Positions 22,901-33,591 of a stretch of 64,000 nucleotides of DNA are shown here, in pieces. The stretch's first letter is position 1. Each line of letters opens with the position of its first letter. The DNA is taken from assembly GCA_963704975.1 (NCBI GenBank), contig CAVPIK010000016.1, positions 62,001-126,000 of the forward strand. The letters are read 5' to 3'. A program made the position numbers and the translations under genes. The notes below the pieces were generated by a model. The model was not told the origin of the DNA, searched no databases, and saw only the letters and a list, made by a program, of their open reading frames with translations. The DNA comes from JAGNDO01 sp963704975. Lineage in GTDB: Bacteria; Chloroflexota; Anaerolineae; Caldilineales; Caldilineaceae.

Positions 22901-23212
22901 CTCATGGCCGGTCCCCAGCCCTTTGTTTTGGAAAAGGGTGACCTGGCGTTGGCCTTGCGCCCGGTTTTGGCCGCTTGGCTTTTCGACGTCAACGACCGGG
23001 TGGCTTTCACTTTCTTGGGGGGCTGTCGCATCACCTATCACAATCCAACCCGACAAGACACCTATGCCCCTGGCATGACCATCAACCGAATCGTCCTCCA
23101 TCCCCAAGCCGGAGAGAGCGTGACCCTGGCCGGGCCAATCGTGCCTGCGCCCCATGCCCAACAGGTGCGTAATGGCGAAATCATCGGGATGGACGTATAC
23201 TTAGGCGCGTGA
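19937..23212 (+). CDS. Large beta-glucan phosphorylase of the GH94/GH149/GH161 clan
   Basis: This is an intact reading frame of about 1,091 residues from ATG 19937; AAAAGG stands 9 bp before. It has no signal peptide, so it is cytoplasmic. Features are an N-terminal beta-sandwich (FGVQNKDNPIMEF, EVTYFTLGGEPFAGLMRRVTL), a central (alpha/alpha)6 barrel with HGDLERDYNAFSL, GNGNYRDVNQNRR, WTYNMDLVENY and RYGWGDIYR, and a C-terminal part. The Asp of YRDVNQ is my candidate general acid. The length exceeds classic GH94 (800-900) and fits GH149/GH161, families known as beta-1,3-glucan phosphorylases. The products would be glucose-1-phosphate and a shortened oligosaccharide. Which family it belongs to cannot be settled by eye; neighbouring glucanases favour a beta-1,3 substrate. 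Confidence 0.75.
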   Translation: MSNHTDKQFDSAGRFLLPDYTQTRPFSSFLPGIAGPLGIPLWVFYVNRGQAIAAFGVQNKDNPIMEFQPANKAYQMTPAVGFRTFIKAAHNGDGATFYEPFAPWGNGKTRRTMAVGMNDLILREENPTLGLTTEVTYFTLGGEPFAGLMRRVTLTNTGHRPVSLEVLDGMPAVTPFGVDNSALKNVGRTIEAWMEVFNLERGIPFYRLRASAADTAEVSAIQAGHFYLAFTEPTDKGNVSRRSESLPVLVDPQLIFGADTSLYRPEGFIKHSLSSLVQSRQITVGRTPSAFCGARASLAPGQSVTIQSVIGHVGDLSVLDAHQARILAPGYAEAKHQEAIDLAQSLTAAVDTHTSNSRFDAYVRQNFLDNVLRGGWPIQLGPQKKPFTVHIYSRKHGDLERDYNAFSLADEPYSQGNGNYRDVNQNRRSDVLLNPAVKAFNLISFLGLIQADGYNPLVVLGSRFTVEPARRAKLQQRLGLPDSIMALLAGTFTPGSVLRAIQDQGLTLPLSWDELLVEILAQAQQHFEADFGEGFWADHWTYNMDLVENYAAVYPERMTDLLFGSVRVPFFDSPAVVRPRSQRYVLAEGGPRQFNAVYEDPEKEALIHARRHTGMADPNLARTRYGWGDIYRVTPFAKLVMLATIKFATMDPSGMAVELEGGKPGWYDALNGLPGLFGSSMPESYELLRLLDFLIHAADAQVTLAAQTSVPLPGEAADLFHQMVDLLTVFDYDSAEGNTFRFWVGSISAREAYRAEVRLGFEGRETAMELADVRAGLVRFRAKLVMGIQRAEAFAPVPPTYFVHQATKYDVVFNEAGEVARDSQGRPFIQVHDFAPRALPAFLEGPVRAMRVSDTASARRIHKAVLASPLFDTKLGMFKVNSSLAGEAHDIGRARAFTPGWLENESIWLHMAYKYMLSLLLAGLVDEFYAAAKTGLVPFMDPAIYGRSPLENSSFIVSSAHPDETMHGAGFVARLSGSTAEFIHIWSVLMAGPQPFVLEKGDLALALRPVLAAWLFDVNDRVAFTFLGGCRITYHNPTRQDTYAPGMTINRIVLHPQAGESVTLAGPIVPAPHAQQVRNGEIIGMDVYLGA

Positions 23213-23277
23213 AACGCGCTAGGTTTCATGCAATACGCAACACAACTTTAACCTATCAATCAAGGAGAAAATGAACC

Positions 23278-24361
23278 ATGGCAACACTCAAAGAATTGAT
23301 CCCCGCCGGCGTGATCACCGGCGACCAGGTGCAGCAGGTCTTCGCCCATGCCAAGGCCAACGCCTATGCCATCCCCGGGGCCAACTGCATCGGCACCGAG
23401 ACGGTCAACGGCGTGATGGAAGCGGCGGCCGCGGCCAATGCCCCGGTGATCATCCAGCTTTCCAATGGCGGCGCTGTCTTCTTCGCCGGCAAGGGATTGA
23501 GCAACAGCGGGCAACAGGCCGCCATTGCCGGGGGCGTCTCCGCTGCCCAGCACGTGCATCTGCTGGCCGAGAAGTACGGCGTGCGGGTCATGCTGCACAC
23601 GGACCATTGCGCCCGCAAGCTCCTGCCCTGGCTGGACGGCCTGCTGGACGCCGGCGAGGCGTTCTACGCCATCCACGGCAAGCCCCTCTACAGCTCCCAC
23701 ATGATCGACCTCTCCGAAGAGCCGATCGAAGAGAACATCGAGACCTGCAAGCACTACCTGGCCCGCATGGACAAGATCGGCATGACCCTGGAGATCGAAC
23801 TGGGCATCACCGGCGGCGAGGAAGACGGCGTGGACAACAGCGGCGTGGACAGCTCCAAGCTCTACACCCAGCCCGAAGAAGTGGCCTACGCCTACGAGGA
23901 ACTGCTCAAGATCAGCCCCCGCTTCACCATCGCCGCCGCCTTTGGCAACGTGCATGGGGTCTACAAGCCCGGCAACGTCAGCCTGCAGCCCGTGATTCTG
24001 CACAACTCCCAAGAGTACGTGCAGAAGAAGTTCGGCACCGAGGCACGAGCCGGTCAACTTCGTCTTCCACGGCGGCTCCGGCTCCAGCCTGGCCGAGATC
24101 CGCGAAGCCATCTCCTACGGCGCGGTCAAGATGAACATCGACACCGACCTGCAATGGGCCTTCTGGGACGGCGTGCGCGGCTACGAAGCGGCCAAGCACG
24201 ACTATCTGCAAGGCCAGATCGGCAACCCCGACGGCCCGGACACCCCCAACAAGAAGAACTACGATCCCCGAGCCTGGCTGCGCAAGGGCCAGGAATCCTT
24301 CAAGGCCCGCATGATGGTGGCCTTCAGCGATCTGAACAACGTCAACACGTTGGACAAGTAG
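23278..24361 (+). CDS. fbaA: Class II fructose-bisphosphate aldolase
   Basis: About 360 residues of the E. coli FbaA type. It cleaves fructose-1,6-bisphosphate to glyceraldehyde-3-phosphate and dihydroxyacetone phosphate in the cytoplasm with zinc. Visible motifs are MLHTDHCA (zinc ligand His and nearby Asp), LEIELGITGGEEDGVDNSG (the flexible loop and glutamate zinc region), FGNVHGVYKPG and FHGGSGSS (phosphate binding). ATG 23278 lies 10 bp after AAGGAG. A single break near 24043 shifts the frame just before the glycine-rich FHGGSGSS motif. Its place between two phosphorylase genes suggests co-regulated glycolytic flow from glucan. Confidence 0.92.
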
Positions 24362-24370
24362 AGCGAGGGG

Positions 24371-24430
24371 CGAGGGGCGAATTGCGAGGGGTGGACGCCA
24401 TGTGTGGCACCCCTCGCAATTCGCCCCTCG
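24371..24430 (+). terminator. 23-bp perfect hairpin after the aldolase gene
   Basis: CGAGGGGCGAATTGCGAGGG begins the left arm (24371-24393), which pairs perfectly with 24408-24430 around a 14-nt loop. No T-run follows. It probably acts as a terminator or an mRNA 3' stabiliser for the aldolase transcript. Confidence 0.5.
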
Positions 24431-24455
24431 TGCGTCCACACCGCCGCCACCCCTC

Positions 24456-24717
24456 GCGGAGTTCGCACCCCCTGGTGCGAACGGGTTGACGCACGGATTG
24501 ACATGAATACCCATCCGCCGGGGGCTAAAGCGCCCCGGCTGGTCGGGGAAACCGGGTGAACCCGGTTGGTTGTACACCCATCCGCCGCCGCCCCCGCGGA
24601 GTTCGCACCCCCTGGTGCGAACGGCTCTACGCACGGATTGACATGAATACCCATCCGCCGGGGGCTAAAGCGCCCCGGCTGGTCGGGGAAACCGGGTGAA
24701 CCCGGTTGGTTGTACAC
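24456..24717. repeat. Two 122-nt direct repeats carrying a 27-nt palindromic element
   Basis: Copies at 24456-24577 and 24596-24717 differ in only a few bases (GGGTTGACGC against GGCTCTACGC). Each starts with a palindromic element GGAGTTCGCACC...GGTGCGAACGG (24458-24484 and 24598-24624). Each also contains a second palindrome, GCCGGGGGCT...GCGCCCCGGC. The 27-nt element recurs twice near 40234-40313. Confidence 0.85.
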
Positions 24718-24839
24718 AGATTTTTCTGTTGACACAGCCCGATTCATCGGGCTTGTTTTGCCCAGCCGGGGCGCTTCAGCCCCCGGCGGTTTTCATCTTT
24801 ATCCCATACCCAGCCCACGACACCATGACTGGATTGATC

Positions 24840-27348
24840 ATGACCACAACACCCGCCTCACAAACCCAAACTGAACAAATCGAATCCCTCCTGACCCAAC
24901 TCACCTTGTCCGAGAAGGTCTCCCTTCTGGCCGGGCTGGACAATTGGCACTCCGTGCCCGTCCCCCGCCTGGGCATCCCCATGCTCAAGATGACCGACGG
25001 CCCCAACGGGGCCCGGGGCGGGGATGGCAATTTGGGGCCGACCTCTGCCTGTTTCCCCGTGGGCGTGGCCCTGGCCGCCACCTGGAATCCTGCCCTGATC
25101 CAGCGGGTGGGGGCTGCCCTGGCGACGGAGGCTCAATCCAAGGGCAGCCACGTCCTCTTGGCCCCCACGGTCAATATCCATCGATCTCCCCTGGCGGGGC
25201 GAAATTTCGAGTGTTATTCGGAAGACCCCTTTTTAACCGGAAAAATAGCCACGGCCTACATTCAGGGGCTGCAAGGCGGCGGGGTATCGGCCTGCATCAA
25301 ACATTTTGTCGCCAACGACTCGGAATTTGAGCGCTTTAGCATGAGTTCCGAAGTGCAGGAGCGGCCCCTGCGGGAGATCTACCTGCGCCCCTTCCAGATG
25401 GCTGTGCGGGACGCCCAGCCCTGGTCGCTGATGAGCGCGTACAACCGGGTGAACGGCGAACTATGCCAGTGCCAGCCACCGGCTTCTGACCGAAATTTTG
25501 AAGGAAGAGTGGGGCTTTGACGGGGCCATTGTCTCTGATTGGTATGGCACCTACGAAGAGGACGTGGCGGCCGCTGGGTTGGACATTGAGATGCCCGGCC
25601 CGGCCCGATGGATGGGCGACACCGTGCTGGCAGCGGTGGAGTCCGGCGCACTGGCCGAGTCCGTGTTCGACGACAAGGTGCGGCGCATCCTGCGGCTGTT
25701 GCAGCGGGTTGGGGCCTTTGAAGACGGGGCCATGCAGCCCGCGGACCTGGCTGAACAGCCCATCAACCGCCCGGAAGATGGCGCGCTGATCCGGGAAGTG
25801 GGCGGGCAAGCGGCGGTCCTGCTCAAGAACGACGGGGTGTTGAGCGGCGGGCCGGTTCTGCCTTTGAATCGCAGCCGTGTGCGCTCCATCGCCGTGATCG
25901 GCGAGAATGCCCGGTGGGCGCAAGTCCAGGGCGGCGGCAGCGCCGGGGTCAGCCCCCATTATGTGATCGACCCGTTCCAGGGCATCAAGGCCCAGGCCGG
26001 GGAGCGGGGTGCGGGTCAACTATGCCATCGGCACCCCCATCCACCGCATGTTGCCCACCCTCAACCCGGACTGGCTGGCTGGGCCGGATGGCACGCCCGG
26101 CTTCCGGGTGACCTTTTACGACAATCGGGACTTTGCCGGGGAGCCGGTCCACACGGCCACCACTCGGCGATCCATGCTCAACTGGTACGGCGACACGGAT
26201 GACCACATCAACCCGGCGGATTTCGCCCTGACCATGGAGAGCACCCTGACCGTGCCGGAGAGCGGCACCTTCCAGATGGGCATATTGGGCGTGGGCACCT
26301 CCCGGCTGTTGATCGATGGCCAGGTGGTGTTGGAGAGCGTCTACGGGGGCAGCGGCGGCGACTTCATGTCTATGGGCGACGGCGTCACGGAGACGGCGAT
26401 TGACCTTGTGGCCGGTCATCCCTATGTCCTGCGGCTGGAGTTTGCCAGCACCGCGGATTCCCGCTGGCGGGCCATCCGCCTGGGCTGCATGATCCCCCTG
26501 CCCGCGGACCCCATCGCCGAGGCCGTGGCCCTGGCCGCCCGCTCGGACGTGGCCGTGGTCTTCGCCGGTCTCAGCAACGAGTGGGAGAGCGAGGGGGTGG
26601 ACCGGGAGACCATGGACCTGCCCGGCGCCCAGACCGAGCTGATCCGCCGGGTGGTGGCGGCCAACCCCAACACGGTGGTCGTCCTCAACACCGGCTCTCC
26701 GGTCACCATGCCCTGGGTGGACGAGGTCCCCGCGGTCGTGCAGGCCTGGTACGCCGGGCAAGAGGCGGGCAACGCCATCGCCGACGTGCTCTTCGGCGCG
26801 GTGGACCCGGCGGGCCGTCTGCCCACCACCTTCCCCCGGCGGCTGGCGGACAACCCGGCCTATCTCAACTATCCGGGCGAGAACGGCAAGGTGCTTTACG
26901 GCGAGGGGCTTTTCGTGGGCTATCGCTATTACGACGCCAAGGACGTGGCCGGTGCTCTTCCCCTTCGGCCACGGTCTGTCGTATGCGGACGTTCGCCTAT
27001 GCCAACCTGACCGCCAGACCGGACGGCGGAGCCATCCGGGTCAGCGTGGATGTCACCAACACAGGCAGCCGTTCGGGCCAGGAAGTGGTGCAGCTTTACG
27101 TAACCGATGTGGAATCCCGGCTGGTGCGGCCCGAAAAAGAGCTGCGGGCCTTTGCCAAGATCGCCCTGGCCCCGGGCGAAACCCAGACCGTCACCTTTGA
27201 CCTGACCGAGGACGATTTGGTCTATTACGACCCCGCCCTCCCCGGCTGGGTGGCCGAACCGGGCACCTTCCGTGTGCTCGTGGGTCGCTCCGCCGCGGAC
27301 ATTCGGGTGAGCGGGGAATTTGAATGGCAGGGAAAAGACATGAAATAG
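24840..27348 (+). CDS. Cytoplasmic GH3 beta-glucosidase with PA14 insert
   Basis: About 835 residues; ATG 24840 or 24825 both possible, with no clear ribosome site. No signal peptide. The GH3 barrel shows KMTDGPNGARGG, KHFVANDSEFER and the nucleophile Asp in IVSDWYGTYEED (codon 25537-25539). GH3 C-domain pieces lie on both sides of a PA14 domain (about 26080-26480, FRVTFYDNRDFAG), and a fibronectin-III-like domain ends the protein. This architecture is that of KmBglI-type beta-glucosidases, where PA14 shapes chain-length preference. Frame breaks lie near 25470, 26005 and 26945. It would hydrolyse imported oligosaccharides to glucose beside the two phosphorylases. Confidence 0.88.
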
Positions 27349-27436
27349 AACACGGATCGGACGGATAAGACGGATTAAAAACGGATCTTTCTTGATCCGT
27401 AAAAATCCGTTCGATCCGTCCGATCCGTGTTCTATT
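27344..27436. terminator. Long hairpin after the GH3 gene
   Basis: AATAGAACACGGATCGGACG begins the left arm, which overlaps the GH3 stop codon. It pairs with the right arm ending at 27436 (CGATCCGTGTTCTATT), with small internal mismatches, and T-rich sequence follows. It likely terminates the GH3 transcript. Confidence 0.65.
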
Positions 27437-27465
27437 TTTTCCATCATCACCAAAGCGAGGCATTT

Positions 27466-30216
27466 ATGAACCAATCAGCACCCCAGCAGTTGGCAGTTCA
27501 TCGACGAGGCGGGGACCTTCCGCCTGCCCCAGGCCGACCAAACCAGCTATCTTTACTTCCCGCTGATGAACGAAGCGGGCATGTTTTCGTCCATCACCCC
27601 CACCCTGGCCGGGGACATCAAGAGCGGCCACAACAGCTTCCTCACCGAGCCGGTCTCTGTGGAGGATCTCCACGCCAGCCGGGCCGGGCGCAACTTTTGG
27701 GTCAGCGTGGCCGGGCGCACGCCCTGGTCGGCGGCGGGCAACGGCGTCACCCAGATCGCCCGCCGGGGCACGGAGAGCGGGGACACCGTGACCGTGGAAG
27801 CGGGCTTCCTCTGGCACCGGGTGATCCGGGCCAATGCCGAGCGGGGGCTGCGGGCCGAGGTGACCAACTTTGTGCCCATCGGCCCGGACAAGGTGGAGCT
27901 GATGCAGGTGACGCCTCACCAACATCGGCCCGGACGCCATCACCGTCACGCCCACGGCGGCCATCCCCCTCTACGGGCGCTCCGCGGACAACCTGCGGGA
28001 TCACCGCCACGTCACCTCCCTGCTCCACCGCACCCGCACGGAAGCCCACGGCGTCACCGTCACGCCCACCCTCTCCTTTGACGAGCGGGGCCACCAGGTC
28101 AACACCTTGACCTATGCGGTGCTGGGCGCGTCCGGCGATGGGAGCGCTCCTATTGGCTTCTTCCCGGTGATCGAGGACTTCATCGGCGAGGGGGGCACGC
28201 TGGATTGGCCGGGGGCGATTGTGGCCGATCTGCCGCCCACCCATGGGGCCGGGGCGCAGATTGACGGCTACGAAACCTTGGGCGGGCTGCGCTTTGGGGA
28301 AGTCATCTTGGGGCCGGGGGAGAGCGCTGACTATGTGCTGATCCTGGCGATCTTGGAACCGGGGCAGTCCACGGCGGATCTGCTGGCCCGTTACGGCACC
28401 GGGGCCAAGTTCGCCGCGGCCCTGGCGGCCACGGAGGCCCATTGGGCCGCCAAGCTGGGCGCGGTGGGTGTGACCACCGGGCGACCCCCGCTTCGACGGC
28501 TGGATGCGCTGGGTCAGCCTGCAACCCATCCTGCGCCGGTTGGCCGGGAACAGCTTCTTGCCCTATCACGACTATGGCCGGGGTGGCCGGGGCTGGCGGG
28601 ATCTGTGGCAGGACATCTTGGCCCTGCTCTTTATGGAGCCGGATCGGGTGGGCGAGATGCTCTTCGCCAACTTCGCCGGGGTGCGCATCGACGGCAGCAA
28701 CGCCACCATCATCGGCAGCAAGCCCGGCGAGTTCAAGGCGGACCGCAACAACATCCCCCGCACGTGGATGGACCACGGCGCGTGGCCCTTCCAGACCACC
28801 CAGTTTTACATGGACCAGACCGGCGATCTGGCCTTCCTGCTGCGGGAACAGGGCTATTTCAAGGATCGCTTTGTGGACCGGGCCAAGGCCACGGACCCGG
28901 CGTGGACGCCGGATCAGGGCACATCCCTGGCCACGGCGGACGGTCAGCCCTATCGGGGCACGGTGTTGGAGCATATTCTGATCCAGCACCTGACTGCGTT
29001 TTTCAACGTGGGGGATCACAACAACATCAAGCTGGAGGATGCGGACTGGAACGATGGGCTGGACATGGCCCACGGCAAGGGGGAGAGCGTGGCTTTCACC
29101 GCCTTCTATGCCGGAAATCTGGCCCAGTTGAGCGTCACCGTGCGGGGGTTGGCCCGACTGGGCGTGGACAAGGTGGAGGTGGCCGAAGAATTGCTGGCTC
29201 TGTTGGACAGCGTGCCCCGGGGAGTGCGGGCACGGTGGACTATAGCTCAGTAGCCGCCAAGCGGGCACGCTTGGCCGCCTATTTCTCCACCTGCCGCCAC
29301 ACCATCAGCGGGCGCAAGGTGGCGGTGAGCTTGACCGATCTGGCCGGGGATCTGACCACCAAGGCCGAGTGGCTCAAGCATCACATCCGCACCCAGGAAT
29401 GGATCACGGATGGGGCGGGCCACAGTTGGTTCAACGGCTATTACAACAACGACGGCGAGCGGGTGGAGGGGGACAATCCCCTGGGCGTGCGCATGACCCT
29501 GACCGGCCAGGTCTTCCCCCTCATGGCTGGGGTGGCGACCGACGCCCAGGCCGAGGCGGTGCTGGAGACGGCCCGGGCCTATCTGCTCGACGAAAGTGTG
29601 GGCGGCTATCGGCTCAACACGGACTTTGGCGAGGTGCAGCTCAACCTGGGCCGGGCCTTTGGCTTTGCCTTTGGCCACAAGGAAAATGGGGCCATGTTCA
29701 GCCACATGGCGGTCATGTTTGCCTATGCGCTCTATCAACGGGGCATGGTGCAGGCGGGCCACGCGGCGCTGAACGGGCTGTACGCCCACTGCCAGGATTT
29801 CGGGGTTAGCCGCATGTAGCCCGGTCTGCCCGAATATACCAGCGACCGGGGCCGGGGCATGTACCCGTACCTGACCGGCTCGGCCAGTTGGTATCTGCTG
29901 ACCATGGTCACCCAGGTCTTCGGCGTGCGGGGCCATTTGGGGGATCTGGTCCTGGACCCCAAGTTGGTGGCCGAGCAGTTTGACGATGAGGGCCAGGCCA
30001 CCGTGCGCACCCGCTTCGCCGGGGTGGATCTGGATGTGACCTATCACAACCCTGGTGGGCTGGACTACGGCGCCTATCGTATCCGCGGGGTTCGTTTGGA
30101 TGGAGCAGACGCTGGCCTTTGGCGACCATCCATCGGGCGTGGTGATCGCCCGAACGGTTTTGGCCGGATTGGATTCGGCGCAGGTGCATGGGTTGACTGT
30201 CGATTTGGGCGTGTAG
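27466..30216 (+). CDS. GH94-type disaccharide/oligosaccharide phosphorylase (laminaribiose or cellobiose type)
   Basis: A cytoplasmic phosphorylase of about 915 residues rebuilt from several frames. The beta-sandwich (LYFPLMNEAGMFSSITPTL, RNFWVSVAGRTPWS) is followed by the barrel motifs YGRGGRGWRDLWQDILAL and LEDADWNDGLDMAHG, where DWND carries the general acid Asp of GH94. Then come HSWFNGYYNNDGERVEG and YPYLTGSASWYLLTMVTQ, a phosphate-loop-like region. Frame breaks lie near 27490, 27915, 28480, 29235 and 30105. An in-frame TAG interrupts the expected PGLPEYTS segment at 29817-29819. Given the neighbours, laminaribiose phosphorylase (EC 2.4.1.31) is the favoured activity; cellobiose phosphorylase is the main alternative. 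Confidence 0.8.
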
Positions 30217-30245
30217 AGATGCAATCTAGCCAATAGAAGATCCAG

Positions 30246-30371
30246 TTCTCGCTCCCACGCTCAGCGTGGGAGCGTCTGTCCAGCGCTCCTGCGCCGAAGC
30301 TTCGACATGATCGTAACCGAACGGGGCGCAGAGCGCCCACCGGCATTCCCACGCGGAGCGTGGGAACGAGA
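30246..30371. repeat. REP-like pair of palindromes before the GH81 gene
   Basis: CGCTCCCACGC-TCA-GCGTGGGAGCG (30250-30274) and TTCCCACGC-GGA-GCGTGGGAA (30346-30366) are two hairpins. Their outer flanks TCTCG and CGAGA are also inverted, so the whole 126-nt unit is a composite palindrome. It lies in the gap between the GH94 and GH81 genes. Confidence 0.75.
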
Positions 30372-30402
30372 CTTTTTATCCATTGACGCTCAAAGGAGCC
30401 TG

Positions 30403-33400
30403 ATGCAACATCTATTGCCACGAAACAGACCGGTACGGTTCGCATCTCTACTACTCGTCCTCACCCTGCTCGCCTCTGGCCTCTTCTTTGTGCCAGCCGC
30501 CCTGCAATCTGCATCGTCTCTGGCCCCGGTCAACCCTTGGGGGGAGTGTGATGTCGTCGGCAACAAGCTCTATCTTTTGGATGGCGCGGCGACCCCTGGG
30601 GTGATAGGCAGCCTGGCGTTTACGGCGGGCAGCGCGGCCAGCAGCGACTCTATGCCGGCGGCGAACAATGGCGCACACCTGGTCTATCGCATCACCGGGG
30701 TGAATGGGACGTATGCCAGCGGGCCGACACGCTTTTCGCTCTTTGTGGATGCCGGGCAGGCCGTGGGCAACGGGATACAAACCGAAATCCGCTATGACTT
30801 CGACGGCAACGGCTCCGACGACCGGGTTGAACGATACAACTACTTTGCCACCAACCCCGTTGTGGATTGGGAAAACTATCTGGAAACCAGTTCGGGCGGC
30901 ATCCAAACGGCCACCGGCACCTATGCCAACTTGTCCAACGGCACGATTCAGATCCATCTGTGGAATGCGATTGGGGGCGGACCCAGTTCTGTGCGCACCT
31001 CCGCCTCGGCGAGTGACGGGCAACAATCCCGGTTGACCCTGCCCTTTAGCGGTTTGAGCATCAATGGCTGCGTGACCTCGACCCCGACCATCACCCCCAC
31101 ACCCAGCGATACCCCGACGGCTACGCCGACATCGGATCAACCGCCCACGGCGACGCCCACGGTGACGCCCACGCCCACGTCGACGACCGTCCCCACCCCG
31201 GCGCCCGTCAGTTGTCTCGGCGTGGCGAACACGGCGGTGGCCTTGCCCGGTGTCGGTTGCTATACGACCAATCTGCCCGCGGGTGAAAAATCAGTCACCT
31301 ATTGGCCCGCGGTGGACGATAATACTGGCTACAGCCCGGCCACGCCCAAGATCACCGGCAACTACACAGGTCCCTTGCAGACCAACGACTGGTGGAGTTC
31401 CCTGATCTGGGATTGGAACCAGGGCGCGGCCGCGGCCCCGCCCCGGGAACCCTATTCCCAGATCATGCACCCCCACCCCTTCTCCATGCAGGCCCAGGCC
31501 GACGGCATGCGCATGAGCTATGCCAGGGAGCTTCAGTTCGGCACCAACACGGCCGGCACAGGCGCGGTGACCGGCTTCGCCAACTATCTGCTGCCCGGCA
31601 ACGGCGCGGAACATCTGAAAGTCACCGTGGCGGGCATGAACGCCCCCAGCACCCAGGTGGACAGCTATTCGGATTGGGCGGTCACGGCCCATTGGAATGA
31701 CGGGGCCAATACCCTCACGGCCACCTTTGGGGAAGGCTTGCCCTATGTCTTCTTCGAACAAGACCGGCGGCGCTTTCGTGATCAAAATGGTGGCACCGGG
31801 TGACGTGGTCAACAATGGGGAGGTCTTCGCCTTTACGGCCCTTAACAACGTGGGGGCTCGCTACGGGCTCTTTGCCCCCGCCGGATCGACCTGGACGCAG
31901 AGCGGGCAGACTGTCACCCTCAACGCGCCGGCGGGGAAAAACTATCTGGCCGTGGCCGCGTTGCCGGACACCAGCGCCGATACCCTGGAACTCTTCCGCC
32001 GCCACGCCTACAACTATGTCACCGACACCCGTGTCGATTACAGCGTGGATGCTGTCACCCAACAGGTGACCTCCAGCTTTGTGGTCACCACCACGGCCAA
32101 GGAGACTGGCGGCGACCTCTCGCCCCTGCCCCTGATTGCCCTGTTCCGCCATCAATGGCTCAACCTGGCCAGCAGTCCGACCTACATGGATCGGACCTAT
32201 ACCACCAGCCGGGGGGCCATGTACCTGTACGAGGCGGCTTCGTTCTCAACCCAGATGCAGTTTGGCGGGGTCTTGCCCGCCTTGCCCGACCTGGCCGTGG
32301 AAAATCTTGATGGCTACACGGACGCCCAACTGCAAGCCTATATCAACGCCGTGTACAACCCCAGCCACAACTATACCGACCACGACCAACCCCCGTGAAA
32401 CCTATTGGGAGGGCAAGAATCTCAACCGCATCGCCCAACTGGTTCATCTGGCCGATCAGCAGGGCATGATCACCCAGCGGGACAGCTTCCTGATCTATCT
32501 CAAGGCGACCTTGGCCGATTGGTTCGATGGCCAGGCCCCGTACCTCTTCTACATGGATACCAACTGGGATGTGCTGCAAGGCTACCCCAGCGGCTTTGGG
32601 GCCGACAGCCAGATCAACGATCACCATTTCCATTGGGGCTACTTCATCATGGCCGCGGCGACCGTCGCCCAGTACGATCCGGCCTGGGCGGCCAACTATG
32701 AGGGCAGTGTGGAGTTGTTGGCCCGGGACGCCGCCAATTGGGACCGCACGGACACCCGCTTCCCCTACCTGCGCCACTTTGACCCCTATGCGGGCCATAG
32801 TTGGGCGGCAGGCCACCAGGCGTTTGGCGCGGGCAACAACCAAGAGTCCAGCTCCGAGGCCATGAACTTTGCCGCGGGGATGATCCTGTGGGGATCGGCC
32901 ATCGGCAACGACGCCATGCGGGATACGGGCATCTATCTCTACACCACGGAGCAACAGGCCATCGAGCAATATTGGTTCGATGTGGATGAGGAGGTCTTCC
33001 CGCCCCAATATCCCTTTGAGACCGTGGGCATTCTGTGGAGCCACGGCATCGCCTATGCCACCTGGTGGACGGCCAACCCCGAAGAGATCCACGGCATCAA
33101 CTTCCTGCCCCTGACGGCGGGCTCGCTCTACCTGGGCCAGCGGCCCGACTATGTCACCCGCAACCTGGCCACCCTCTACAACGCCCCCGGCGCTGAAGGC
33201 CACTGGCATGATCTCTTGTGGCAATACGAAGCCCTGGCCGACCCGGACTGCGGCCCTGGCTCGCTGGGCGCTGGAGCCAAACTACGTGGCGGACGGTGCC
33301 CAAGAAGCCGGGGAGACCGTCGCCCACACCTATCAGTGGATCCACACCCTGAATGCGGCGGGCCGAGTGGATAAGACGGTGACGGCCAACACGCCCACCT

Positions 33401-33591
33401 ACGCGGTCTTCAAGGATCCGGCCACCGGGGCGCGGACTTGCGCCGCCTACAATCCGACGGCCACGCCGCGTACCGTGACCTTCTCCAACGGGTTCTCACT
33501 CTCTCTTGCGCCCTATTCGCTTGGCAGCACGCCAGTGGGCGGCTGTCTGACCCTGGGGAAGAAGCTGTTCTTGCCCGTGACCGTGCGGTAA
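30403..33591 (+). CDS. Secreted GH81 endo-beta-1,3-glucanase
   Basis: About 1,060 residues; ATG 30403 follows AAAGGAG. A signal peptide is followed by an N-terminal beta-sandwich module of unknown type (30500-31070) and a Thr/Pro linker (TPTITPTPSDTPTATPT). The GH81 domain begins near 31230 with TNDWWSSLIWDW. Its family-defining motifs are INDHHFHWGYFIMAAA (catalytic Asp region) and NQESSSEAMNFAAGMILWG (catalytic Glu region). Breaks lie near 31765, 32390 and 33265. GH81 enzymes cut long beta-1,3-glucan chains internally, including curdlan and yeast-wall glucan. With the two GH16 proteins it supplies the outside depolymerising step. Confidence 0.9.

Larger units (their letters stand above)
24362..24839. 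repeat. Repeat-filled intergenic region after the aldolase gene
   Basis: There is no gene in this 478-bp gap. It holds a 23-bp inverted repeat (24371-24393 with 24408-24430), two copies of a 122-nt direct repeat (24456-24577 and 24596-24717), and a partial inverted copy of the repeat's GC-rich part at 24759-24791. Confidence 0.85.

Noticed and set aside
24456..24717. Possible CRISPR from the two 122-nt repeats
   Set aside because: Only two long copies with one 18-nt gap and no cas gene nearby.
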